This document shows, one piece after another, positions 42,571 through 50,090 of a stretch of 64,000 bases of DNA. Made by a program: the position numbers and the translations under genes. This DNA is from Actinoplanes sp. L3-i22 (lineage in GTDB: Bacteria > Actinomycetota > Actinomycetes > Mycobacteriales > Micromonosporaceae), in NCBI RefSeq assembly GCF_019704555.1, contig NZ_AP024745.1, positions 3,356,501 through 3,420,500 of the forward strand, given 5' to 3'. The notes under the pieces were generated by a model, which searched no databases, was not told where the DNA came from, and saw only the letters and a program-made list of their open reading frames with translations. Numbering within the stretch: the first letter of the stretch is position 1; the number at the start of each line of letters is the position of its first letter.

Positions 42571-43572
42571 TCACTCGTGGGGCTGGTGCTCCGGGTGGGC
42601 GCGGAGGCTGCCGGCGTGCGCCTTCTGCGACGGATCGCGACCGGATTTGATCAGGCTGGCGACCGTCGTGACGACGAGGATGCCGATGATCACCCCGAGG
42701 GAGACCGGCGTGCTGACCTCGGGCACCGCGTCGCTCAGCGACTTGTGCGCCCAGTGCAGGATCAGCTTCACGCCGATGAAGGCGAGGATCACCGAGAGCC
42801 CGGTCGACAGGTAGACCAGCCGGTCCAGCAGGCCCTTGACCAGGAAGAACAGGGCGCGGAGGCCGAGCAGCGCGAACGCGTTCGCGACGAAGACGATGTA
42901 GGCCTCCTCGGTCACGCCGAAGACCGCGGGGATCGAGTCGAGCGCGAAGAGGATGTCGGTGCTGCCGATCGCGAGCAGGACCAGGAACAGCGGGGTGACC
43001 ATCCGCTTCCCGTCGACCCGGGTGATCATCTTGCCGTCGACGTAGTCCTCGGTCACCGGGAGCAGCCGGCGACCGGCTTTGACCAGTGCGTTGTCCTCGA
43101 TGCTGGGGTCCTCGTCGCGGTGCCGGAACAACTGCACCGCGGTGTAGATCAGGATCAGCCCGAAGATCAGGAACATGAACGAGAACATGTTCAGCAGCGT
43201 CGCCCCGAGCGCGATGAAGACGACGCGCAGCACCAGGGCGATGATGATCCCGAAGGTGAGCGCTTCCTGCTGGTAGCGCTCGGGCACGGCGAACGTGCTC
43301 ATGATGATCACGAAAACGAAGAGATTGTCGACCGACAGGCTCTTCTCGACGATGTAACCGGCGAAATATTCGGTGCCGTAACCCCAACCGGCGACGCTCG
43401 CGAAGACGACGCCGAAGGCGATAGCGACGGCGATGTAGAAGATCGACCAACCCGCGGCTTCGCGGAATCCGACGACGTGCGGACGCAACACCCCCAAGGT
43501 CAAATCGAGGGCGAGCAGGGCGACGATGACACCTATCGTCAGGGTCCAGCCGAGCGCGGTGACCTCAAGCAT
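42571..43572 (-). CDS. TerC/Alx-family integral membrane protein
   Basis: A 333-residue protein with about nine transmembrane helices. Diagnostic segments are KSLSVDNLFVFVIIMSTFAV and IGSTDILFALDSIPAVFGVT, whose Asp residues sit in the membrane. The family includes tellurite-resistance TerC and the manganese exporter Alx; metal efflux is the likely role. No tellurite-resistance partner genes are nearby. GGGGA precedes the ATG at about ten bases. I looked for the yybP-ykoY manganese riboswitch and did not recognise one. Confidence 0.9.
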   Translation of the reverse strand: MLEVTALGWTLTIGVIVALLALDLTLGVLRPHVVGFREAAGWSIFYIAVAIAFGVVFASVAGWGYGTEYFAGYIVEKSLSVDNLFVFVIIMSTFAVPERYQQEALTFGIIIALVLRVVFIALGATLLNMFSFMFLIFGLILIYTAVQLFRHRDEDPSIEDNALVKAGRRLLPVTEDYVDGKMITRVDGKRMVTPLFLVLLAIGSTDILFALDSIPAVFGVTEEAYIVFVANAFALLGLRALFFLVKGLLDRLVYLSTGLSVILAFIGVKLILHWAHKSLSDAVPEVSTPVSLGVIIGILVVTTVASLIKSGRDPSQKAHAGSLRAHPEHQPHE

Positions 43573-43985
43573 GCTCAAAGGATCCCCAAAGTTCCTGCAA
43601 AGAACGCCCTGAATTCCCTGGAAGAACCCTGTGCGCCGAGAGTTTCCGCAGGTCTGCAGGACCCCCAGCCCGGTTGCGGCGGCAGATCCGGCGCCGGCTC
43701 CGCTCGCTTTTCCTTCGGTACGGAGCAATCGCGCCGAGTGAATATGGGGGAGAGCGTCTCGCCGAGCCGGTCCGGCGCTTCGCGCCGAGTGCGTCGCCCC
43801 GCGCGCCGCGGAACAAGGAGCGCGAGCGCGGAAACGTTGCGCGAGCCCGGAAACGTTGCGCGAGCCCGGAAACGTTGCGCGAGCCCGGAAACGTCGCGGA
43901 AGCGTCTCGCGACCGCGGAAACAAAAGGAGCGCGCCGGGCCAGGGGAGAGAGGTCGGCCCGGCGCGCCCGGTCAGGAACGGCTGC
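43573..43985. other. Intergenic region between the dioxygenase and terC genes
   Basis: No gene seen. The terC promoter should lie near 43573-43700. A 19-bp tandem repeat fills 43830-43890. Confidence 0.5.
43830..43886. repeat. Three perfect 19-bp tandem repeats with AACGTT core
   Basis: GGAAACGTTGCGCGAGCCC is repeated exactly at 43830, 43849 and 43868, with a decayed fourth copy after. Each unit holds the palindrome AACGTT. Confidence 0.9.
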
Positions 43986-44753
43986 TCAGACCGTCACGAA
44001 CGACCGCTTGGCGAGCCCCATCCAGAACCCGTCGATCGGCTGCTCCGGCGCCTTGTCCGGGCTCTCGGAGGCGCCGAGCGTCAGGAACATCGGCGCGAAG
44101 TGCTCGATGGTCGGGTGCGCGTACGGCATCCCGGGCGCGACGGCGCGGAAGTCCGCCAGCTCGTCGACCGCGCCGCGGGCCAGGGCCTCGGCGGCCCACG
44201 AGTCGAACTCGCGCGACCAGCCGGGCGCCGCCGCGTTCGGGCTCCAGTCGCGCAGGAACGGCAGGCCGTGCGTGGTGAAGCCGGAGCCGACGATCAGCAC
44301 GCCCTCGTCACGCAGCGGCGCGAGCCGGGCGCCGAGCTCCAGGAGCCGGTCGGGTTCGAGGGTCGGCAGCGACATCTGCAGGACCGGAATGTCCGCTTCC
44401 GGATACATAACGGTGAGCGGGACGTACGCACCGTGATCAAGACCACGATTCGTCCGGGCAACTGTTTCGCCGTCCGGCATCAGCGCGGCCACCTGATCGG
44501 CCAGAACCGGGGCACCCGGGGCACGGTATTGCACCTCGTAGTAACGCTGGGCGAACCCTCCGAAGTCATACACAAGCGGGACGGTCTCGGTCGCACCGAG
44601 CATCAACGGGGCCGACTCCCAGTGCGCCGAGGCCATCAGGATGGCCTTCGGGCGGGGCAGGGTGGCGGCCAGGTCACGCAGCTGCGCGACCCAGGTGGGG
44701 TCATCCACCAGGGGCGGCGCGCCGTGGCTCAGGAACAGGGTGGGCATCCGCAC
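43986..44753 (-). CDS. LigB/DODA-type class III extradiol ring-cleavage dioxygenase
   Basis: A 255-residue protein of the 4,5-DOPA-extradiol-dioxygenase-like family. Putative metal ligands are in LFLSHGAPPL near the N-terminus, MASAHWES and LDHGAYVPL, with PYAHPTIEHFAP near the C-terminus. It would cleave catechol-type rings. GTG at 44753 is chosen because GGAGG is five bases upstream; an ATG two codons later is the alternative. An inverted repeat lies directly upstream, so a repressor is likely. Confidence 0.87.
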   Translation of the reverse strand: MRMPTLFLSHGAPPLVDDPTWVAQLRDLAATLPRPKAILMASAHWESAPLMLGATETVPLVYDFGGFAQRYYEVQYRAPGAPVLADQVAALMPDGETVARTNRGLDHGAYVPLTVMYPEADIPVLQMSLPTLEPDRLLELGARLAPLRDEGVLIVGSGFTTHGLPFLRDWSPNAAAPGWSREFDSWAAEALARGAVDELADFRAVAPGMPYAHPTIEHFAPMFLTLGASESPDKAPEQPIDGFWMGLAKRSFVTV

Positions 44754-44763
44754 GGTGACCTCC

Positions 44764-44777
44764 GTTGAAACTTCAAC
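44764..44777. promoter_or_regulatory. Operator-like inverted repeat GTTGAAACTTCAAC
   Basis: Perfect 6-bp arms around two bases, 11 bases upstream of the dioxygenase start. A half-site TTCAACTA recurs at 44815. The form resembles MarR-family sites. Confidence 0.55.
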
Positions 44778-44799
44778 TAACTGACCACCACCGTACGCG

Positions 44800-45010
44800 G
44801 AAATGATTGATCCTTCAACTATCCTCACGGAAACTTACTGAGCGTAGTAATTGATCTTGATTTGTGACGCTCAGCCACGTTGATCGACTTGTGTGACGCC
44901 ATCGATCAACGTTTCCGAATCGTTAAGTCCCGGGTGATATCCCAGCTCTCACAGGGTTATTGATCGACGCTCGAAATAGCTGGCAGGCGTTGTGATCAAC
45001 TTGTCCCACT
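44800..45010. promoter_or_regulatory. AT-rich island with six TTGATC/GATCAA sites
   Basis: TTGATC at 44807, 44851, 44880 and 44960, GATCAA at 44904 and 44994. GTTGATC (44879) and GATCAAC (44904) form an inverted pair. GATCRACTTGT occurs at 44882 and 44994, and TGTGACGC at about 44863 and 44893. Base composition is far below the genome GC level. It probably controls the GPP34 gene, the dioxygenase gene, or both. Confidence 0.5.
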
Positions 45011-45178
45011 GTGGATTCGACATTTGTCGCATCTGGACGTTGCGAGAAACGATCCGGTTTGGCAGGCTACACGCGGTCGCGCTACGGGGAGCGCAACGTT
45101 ATTGCTTCGTGGTACGTCACCTTGACTACGTTCGGTGAACTGCGCGGGCATTCCCAAGGCGACGAGAGGAGAACGACT

Positions 45179-45829
45179 GTGGCGTCACCGCCGCAGCTAC
45201 CGCCCGCGGATGATCTCTACCTGACCGCGCACGACACGATCCGCGGCAAATCGCTGCTGTCCCCGGCCACCCTGGGGTTGGGTCTGGGTGCCGCGCTTCT
45301 GGGTGAGTTGATGCTGTGGCGGCGCATCGATCTCGTCGAGACCGAGTTGATCGTCATCGACGAACGCCCGACCGGCGACGCGGCCACCACCGCGCTGCTG
45401 GAGCAGATCCGGCGCGAGGCGGGACAGCACGGAGTGCGCAACTGGATCTCCTACCTGTCCACCGGCATCGGCACCGACCTGGTCGAGCGCCGTCTCGCGC
45501 GGGGCGGTCTGATCAAACGGGTGGAGAAGCGCGGGCTGCTCGGGACCAAGACGTCGTTCGTGCCGGCCGACTCGATGACCGCCGGCTGGCCGGCCACCCG
45601 GATCCGCACCAAGGTCTCCCGCGACGAGCAACTCGACGTCGCCGACCTGCTGCTCGCCGGCCTGATCCTGGCCACCGGCCTGGACCAGACCGTGCTGGCC
45701 ACCCTCAACGCCCGTGACCGGACCCGGCTGTTCGATCAGTTCCGCCGACTGTTCCCGGCGATGCTGCAACAACTCGTCGCGCACGCGGAGGCCGCCGTCG
45801 GCGACGCCGTGATGGCGCGCCGCGCCTGA
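45179..45829 (+). CDS. GPP34 (GOLPH3/VPS74-like) family protein
   Basis: A 216-residue protein with the family opening DDLYLTAHDTIRGKSLLSPA and GLGLGAALLGELMLWRRIDL, followed by the RTKVSRDE segment. In eukaryotes these proteins bind PI4P in Golgi membranes; bacterial members are common in actinomycetes but their role is not known. AGGAG precedes the GTG by eight bases. It stands alone behind a long AT-rich control region. Confidence 0.88.
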   Translation: MASPPQLPPADDLYLTAHDTIRGKSLLSPATLGLGLGAALLGELMLWRRIDLVETELIVIDERPTGDAATTALLEQIRREAGQHGVRNWISYLSTGIGTDLVERRLARGGLIKRVEKRGLLGTKTSFVPADSMTAGWPATRIRTKVSRDEQLDVADLLLAGLILATGLDQTVLATLNARDRTRLFDQFRRLFPAMLQQLVAHAEAAVGDAVMARRA

Positions 45830-45872
45830 CTTTTCGCCCCCTCACCCCTCAGATAAAAAACTGGAGATTCGC

Positions 45873-47420
45873 GTGTCTTCGACCGCAACTCAACCCTCGG
45901 AGAGTCAGCTCTCCAACGCACTGGCCCGGGACCGGCTCGGCGTCGCCTCGGTCGTCTTCTTCGTCATGTCGGCGGCGGCCCCGCTGACCGTGGTCGCCGG
46001 CGTCGTGCCGACCGGCCTCGCGGTGACCGGCCTGACCGGCATCTCGATCGCGTTCCTCGCGGTCGCCCTGGTCCTGGCGATCTTCTCGGTCGGCTACGTC
46101 GCGATGGCGCGGCACATCTCCAACGCGGGCGCCTTCTACGCGTACGTGTCCCGGGGCCTCGGCCGTCCGGTCGGCGTCGGCGCCTCGTGGGTGGCGCTGC
46201 TCGCGTACAACATGTTCCAGGTCGCCTCGTACGGCGGCTTCGGCGCGATCGCCCAGCCGCTGTTCCAGGACTGGTTCGGCGTGGACATCCCGTGGTGGGG
46301 CCTGGCCCTGGTGGCCTGGCTCATGGTCGCGGTCCTGGGGGTCCGGGACGTCGCCGTCAACGGCAAGGTGCTCGCCACCCTGCTGGTCGCCGAGATCGCG
46401 CTGACCGTCGTGTTCAGCGTCGCCGAGATCCTCTCCAACGGCTTCCACGCCTCGTCCGCCCCGGTCGACGCGTCCCAGCTGACCGGCGCCGGCGCCGGCG
46501 CGCTGCTGGTCATGGCGATCACCGGCTTCGTCGGGTTCGAGCAGTCGGTGGTGTTCTCCGAGGAGTCGCGCGACCCGAAGCGCACCGTGCCGCGCGCCAC
46601 GTACATCGCGATCGCCCTGATCGCCGTGCTCTACGCGTTCGCGTCCTGGGCGATGATCTCCGCGGCCGGTTCCGACCAGGTCGTCGCGCGCGCCGGTGCG
46701 GAGGGCCCCGAGCTCTTCTTCAACCTGGCCGCCGGCCCGCTCGGCAGCATCGCGCTGCACCTGGGCCACATCCTGTTCCTGACCTCGCTGATCGCCGCGA
46801 TGATCTCGTTCCACAACATCATCTCGCGGTACATGTTCTCGCTGGGCCGGGAGGGCGTGCTGCCCCGCCTGTTCGGCAAGACCGTGCCGGGCACCGGCGC
46901 CCCGAAGAACGGCTCGCTCGCCCAGTCCGTGGTCGGCCTGGTCGTCATCGTGGCCTACGCGGTCGCCGGCTGGGACCCGCTGGTCCAGCTCTTCTTCTGG
47001 GGCGGCACCGGTGGTGGCCTCGGCGTCCTGCTGCTGATCACGCTCACCGCGTTCGCGGTCATCGGCTACTTCGCCCGCAACCCCGAGGGTGAGGACGTGC
47101 TGCACCGCATCGTCGCCCCGGTGATCGGCGCGGTCCTGCTGGTCGTCGTCTCCTACCTGGCGCTGGACAACATCGCCACGCTGCTGGGCGTCGAGCCGGG
47201 CAGCAACACGGCGATCATCGTGCCGTCGTCGTTCGGCGTGGTCCTGGCCCTCGGCATCATCTGGGGCCTGTACCTGCGCTCCGGCCGCCCGCAGGTCTAC
47301 GCCGGCATCGGCCTCGGCGCCAGCAGCGCGACCACCGGCAGCGGCGGTTTCGCCGCGGCGCTCAACGAGAACAACGACCCGGCCACCGGGGGCTACCACG
47401 ACGGGGGCCACCACCGATGA
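45873..47420 (+). CDS. APC-superfamily amino-acid permease
   Basis: A 515-residue transporter with about 12 transmembrane helices. The N-terminal LGVASVVFFVMSAAAPLTVV and GFVGFEQSVVFSEE are APC-like. It should take up an amino acid or amine with a proton. GGAG precedes the GTG. The stop overlaps the acetyltransferase start as ATGA, so permease and acetyltransferase are probably made together, suggesting uptake then N-acetylation of an amine; this is inference. Confidence 0.9.
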   Translation: MSSTATQPSESQLSNALARDRLGVASVVFFVMSAAAPLTVVAGVVPTGLAVTGLTGISIAFLAVALVLAIFSVGYVAMARHISNAGAFYAYVSRGLGRPVGVGASWVALLAYNMFQVASYGGFGAIAQPLFQDWFGVDIPWWGLALVAWLMVAVLGVRDVAVNGKVLATLLVAEIALTVVFSVAEILSNGFHASSAPVDASQLTGAGAGALLVMAITGFVGFEQSVVFSEESRDPKRTVPRATYIAIALIAVLYAFASWAMISAAGSDQVVARAGAEGPELFFNLAAGPLGSIALHLGHILFLTSLIAAMISFHNIISRYMFSLGREGVLPRLFGKTVPGTGAPKNGSLAQSVVGLVVIVAYAVAGWDPLVQLFFWGGTGGGLGVLLLITLTAFAVIGYFARNPEGEDVLHRIVAPVIGAVLLVVVSYLALDNIATLLGVEPGSNTAIIVPSSFGVVLALGIIWGLYLRSGRPQVYAGIGLGASSATTGSGGFAAALNENNDPATGGYHDGGHHR

Positions 47421-48019
47421 CCGAGTTCACCATCCGGCCGGCCCGGGCGGACGAGCTCACCGCGATCGGCGCGCTGATCTCGCGCTCGTTCGACGAGCTG
47501 GACGCCGACTCGTACCTGGTCCCGGTCCCCGAGGACCGGGAGCGGGTGATGGCCGACTTCTTCACGCTGGAGACCGAGTACGCCTTCAGCCACGGCAAGG
47601 TCGAGGTCATCGACCACGAGGACGGCGGCTACGCGGCCGCCGCCGTGTGGTACGACCGGGTCCGTCCGCTGCCGGAGTTCCCGAACTACATGGAGCGGCT
47701 GACCGAGCTCGCCGGTGACCACCTGGACCGCTTCGGCGCCCTGGGGGAGCTGTTCGAGAAGAACCACCCCACCGATCAGCACTGGCACCTGCAGTTCCTC
47801 GCCGTCCGGCCGGAGATGCAGGGCCACGGGCTGGGCGGCGTGCTGATGAAGAACGTGCACGACATCCTGGACGCGGCGGGTCTCCCGGCGTACCTGGAGG
47901 CCACGAACGAGAACAACGTGCGGCTGTACCGGCGTTACGGCTACACCGACATGGACCCGTTCGCGATCCTGCTCCCGGACGGCACCCCGTTCTTCCGGAT
48001 GTGGCGTCCCGCCGCCTAG
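47417..48019 (+). CDS. GNAT-family N-acetyltransferase
   Basis: A 200-residue GNAT protein. The acetyl-CoA motif is FLAVRPEMQGHGLGGVLMKN, with LEATNENNVRLYRRYGY completing the C-terminal part. It transfers acetyl from acetyl-CoA to a primary amine; the substrate may be whatever the coupled permease imports. A strong terminator follows about 30 bases after the stop. Confidence 0.9.
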   Translation: MTEFTIRPARADELTAIGALISRSFDELDADSYLVPVPEDRERVMADFFTLETEYAFSHGKVEVIDHEDGGYAAAAVWYDRVRPLPEFPNYMERLTELAGDHLDRFGALGELFEKNHPTDQHWHLQFLAVRPEMQGHGLGGVLMKNVHDILDAAGLPAYLEATNENNVRLYRRYGYTDMDPFAILLPDGTPFFRMWRPAA

Positions 48020-48050
48020 GTTCCACCACACAAGGTCAAAATCAAGATCC

Positions 48051-48083
48051 GGGAGGGGTACGGCGTGAAGCCGTGCCCCTCCC
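48051..48083 (+). terminator. Terminator of the permease-acetyltransferase operon
   Basis: A 14-bp stem, 48051-48064 with 48070-48083 (one G-U pair), loop GTGAA, followed by GTCGTTTCCC. Confidence 0.85.
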
Positions 48084-48101
48084 GTCGTTTCCCTCCGGCT
48101 A

Positions 48102-48144
48102 TTGACGTGGACGCACTCCCGTAATTGCATGTAAACAGGTCCAC
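48102..48144 (+). promoter_or_regulatory. Probable promoter/operator of the iol operon
   Basis: TTGACG (48102-48107) is a -35 candidate; a weak -10 (TGCATG) follows. GTGGAC (48107-48112) and GTCCAC (48139-48144) form an inverted pair flanking it, and TGTAAACA (48130-48137) lies inside. The assignment is tentative. Confidence 0.35.
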
Positions 48145-48223
48145 TCAGCGTCGCCGAAGGATCACCCAGCGCTGGCGGGCCTGGTTCATCGCGTCCGTGA
48201 CCTTGGTGGCCGGAGGGACGAAC

Positions 48224-49204
48224 ATGCTTGTCCATGAAGTCCTGACGATGGGGCGCATCGGGGTCGACCTCTATCCCGAGCAGGCCGGGGTGCCGCTCGG
48301 CGAGGTGCGCACGTTCGCGAAGTCCCTCGGCGGCAGTCCGTCCAACGTGGCGGTGGCCGCGGCCCGGTACGGCCGGCGAGCCGCGGTGATCACCCGGGTC
48401 GGAGCCGACCCGTTCGGGGAGTATCTGCGCTCGGCACTGCGGGACTTCGGGGTGGACGACCGGTTCGTCGGCGTCGTCCCGGGGCTGCCGACGCCGGTGA
48501 CCTTCTGCGAGCTCTTTCCGCCTGATCATTTTCCGCTCTACTTCTACCGGTACCCCAAGGCCCCGGATCTGATGATCCACGAGTCCGAACTGGACCTGGA
48601 CGCGATCCGCTCGGCGGCGATCTTCTGGGTCACCGGCACCGGCCTCAGCACCGACCCGTCCCGCTCGGCGACGCTGGCTGCCCTGTCCGCCCGCAGCCGG
48701 CCCGACGCCTCGTCGGCCGCGGCCGGATCGCTTCGGCGGGCGACCGTTTTCGACCTGGACTGGCGGCCGATGTTCTGGGACTCGGATCCGCGGCCCTGGT
48801 ATGCCGAGGCGTTGCGGCACGCCACGGTCGCGGTCGGGAACCTCGACGAGGTCGAGATCGCGGTGGGCACCCGGGACCCCGCCGCGGCCGCCGCCGCGCT
48901 GCTGGCGCACGGTGTCGAGCTGGCTGTGATCAAACAGGGCCCGGCCGGGGTGGCCGCCTACCGCCGCGACGCGACGGCGTACGCGAAGCCCTGCGAGATC
49001 GAGGTCGTGAACGGCCTCGGCGCCGGTGACGCCTTCGGCGGCGCCCTGTGCCACGGCCTGCTCGCCGGCCTGGACCTCACCGAGACGATCCACTTCGCCA
49101 ACGCCGCCGGCGCCCTGGTCGCCTCCCGGCTGGCCTGCGCCGACGCCATGCCCACCGAGCCGGAGGTCCGCGAGCTGCTCCGCGCCGGGGCAGGTCATGG
49201 CTGA
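48224..49204 (+). CDS. iolC: 5-dehydro-2-deoxygluconokinase
   Basis: A 326-residue PfkB-family kinase. The N-terminal MGRIGVDLYPEQAGVPLGEV and SLGGSPSNVAVAAARYG match IolC closely, and the catalytic base is in NGLGAGDAFGGAL. It phosphorylates 5-dehydro-2-deoxy-D-gluconate in inositol catabolism. CGGAGGG is seven bases before the chosen ATG; upstream in-frame codons from 48125 are not credible. First gene of the inositol operon; its last eight bases overlap iolB. Confidence 0.93.
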   Translation: MLVHEVLTMGRIGVDLYPEQAGVPLGEVRTFAKSLGGSPSNVAVAAARYGRRAAVITRVGADPFGEYLRSALRDFGVDDRFVGVVPGLPTPVTFCELFPPDHFPLYFYRYPKAPDLMIHESELDLDAIRSAAIFWVTGTGLSTDPSRSATLAALSARSRPDASSAAAGSLRRATVFDLDWRPMFWDSDPRPWYAEALRHATVAVGNLDEVEIAVGTRDPAAAAAALLAHGVELAVIKQGPAGVAAYRRDATAYAKPCEIEVVNGLGAGDAFGGALCHGLLAGLDLTETIHFANAAGALVASRLACADAMPTEPEVRELLRAGAGHG

Positions 49205-50090
49205 CGCCCGGGTCAACCCGGTGGTCCCGCGCGGCTCCACCGCCGCGCGCCCGTTCGACGTGAACGTCAACCCGGAGAACGCCGGCTGGGCCCATAGTGG
49301 ACTGCGCGTCGTCCAGCTCCCGGTCGGCGGCCGGGTCAAGTTCGTCACCGCCGGCGACGAGATGCTTGTCCTGCCGCTCGCCGGCGGCTGCGACGTGGCC
49401 TGTGACGACGAGCGCCTCACGCTGACCGGGCGGCGCTCGGTCTTCTCCCGGGTGACCGATTTCGCCTACCTCCCGTGCGGCGCCGAGGTCACCCTGCGGG
49501 CGCCGAACGGCGGCCGGTTCGCGCTGCCGGCCGCGCGGGCCGGGCGCCGGCTGCCGTTCCGCTACGGCCCGGCCGAGGACGTCCCGGTCGAGCTGCGCGG
49601 CGCCGGCTCGGCGAGCCGGCAGGTCAACAACTTCTGCACGCCGGAGTCGTTCGAGGCGGACGCCCTGATCGCGGTCGAGGTGCTCACCCCGGGCGGGAAC
49701 TGGTCGTCGTATCCACCACACAAGCACGACGAGCAGAGCGACGACGAGTCCCGCCTCGAGGAGATCTACTACTTCGAGGTGGCGCCGTCGCCGTCCGGCC
49801 GGCCGGGCTGCGGTTACCAGCGGGTCTACGGCCATCCGGACCGCCCGATCGACGTGTGCGCCGAGGTGCGCAGCGGGGACGTCGTGCTGATCCCCTACGG
49901 CTGGCACGGCCCGTCGATGGCGGCCCCCGGCTACGACCTCTACTACCTCAACGTGATGGCCGGCCCCGGCGAGCGGCGCTGGCTGATCCGCGACGACCCG
50001 GCTCATGACTGGGTCCGCGGGGCGTGGGCGGTCCAGCGGATCGACCCACGCCTGCCCCTCACCACGGCCCGGGAGCGGAGGCGCACGTGA
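49197..50090 (+). CDS. iolB: 5-deoxy-glucuronate isomerase
   Basis: A 297-residue cupin protein with GGNWSSYPPHKHDE (metal-binding His) and EIYYFEV plus GWHGP near the end, diagnostic of IolB. It isomerises 5-deoxy-glucuronate to 5-dehydro-2-deoxygluconate, the substrate of IolC. It starts eight bases inside iolC and overlaps iolD by four bases, so the set is coupled in translation. Confidence 0.94.
   Translation: MADARVNPVVPRGSTAARPFDVNVNPENAGWAHSGLRVVQLPVGGRVKFVTAGDEMLVLPLAGGCDVACDDERLTLTGRRSVFSRVTDFAYLPCGAEVTLRAPNGGRFALPAARAGRRLPFRYGPAEDVPVELRGAGSASRQVNNFCTPESFEADALIAVEVLTPGGNWSSYPPHKHDEQSDDESRLEEIYYFEVAPSPSGRPGCGYQRVYGHPDRPIDVCAEVRSGDVVLIPYGWHGPSMAAPGYDLYYLNVMAGPGERRWLIRDDPAHDWVRGAWAVQRIDPRLPLTTARERRRT

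Noticed and set aside
42176..42814. Plus-strand frame over the 40-bp repeats and terC
   Set aside because: Antisense to terC, crosses its terminator, and has no ribosome site.
43573..43700. yybP-ykoY manganese riboswitch before the terC-like gene
   Set aside because: Conserved loops of that riboswitch could not be recognised on the minus strand.
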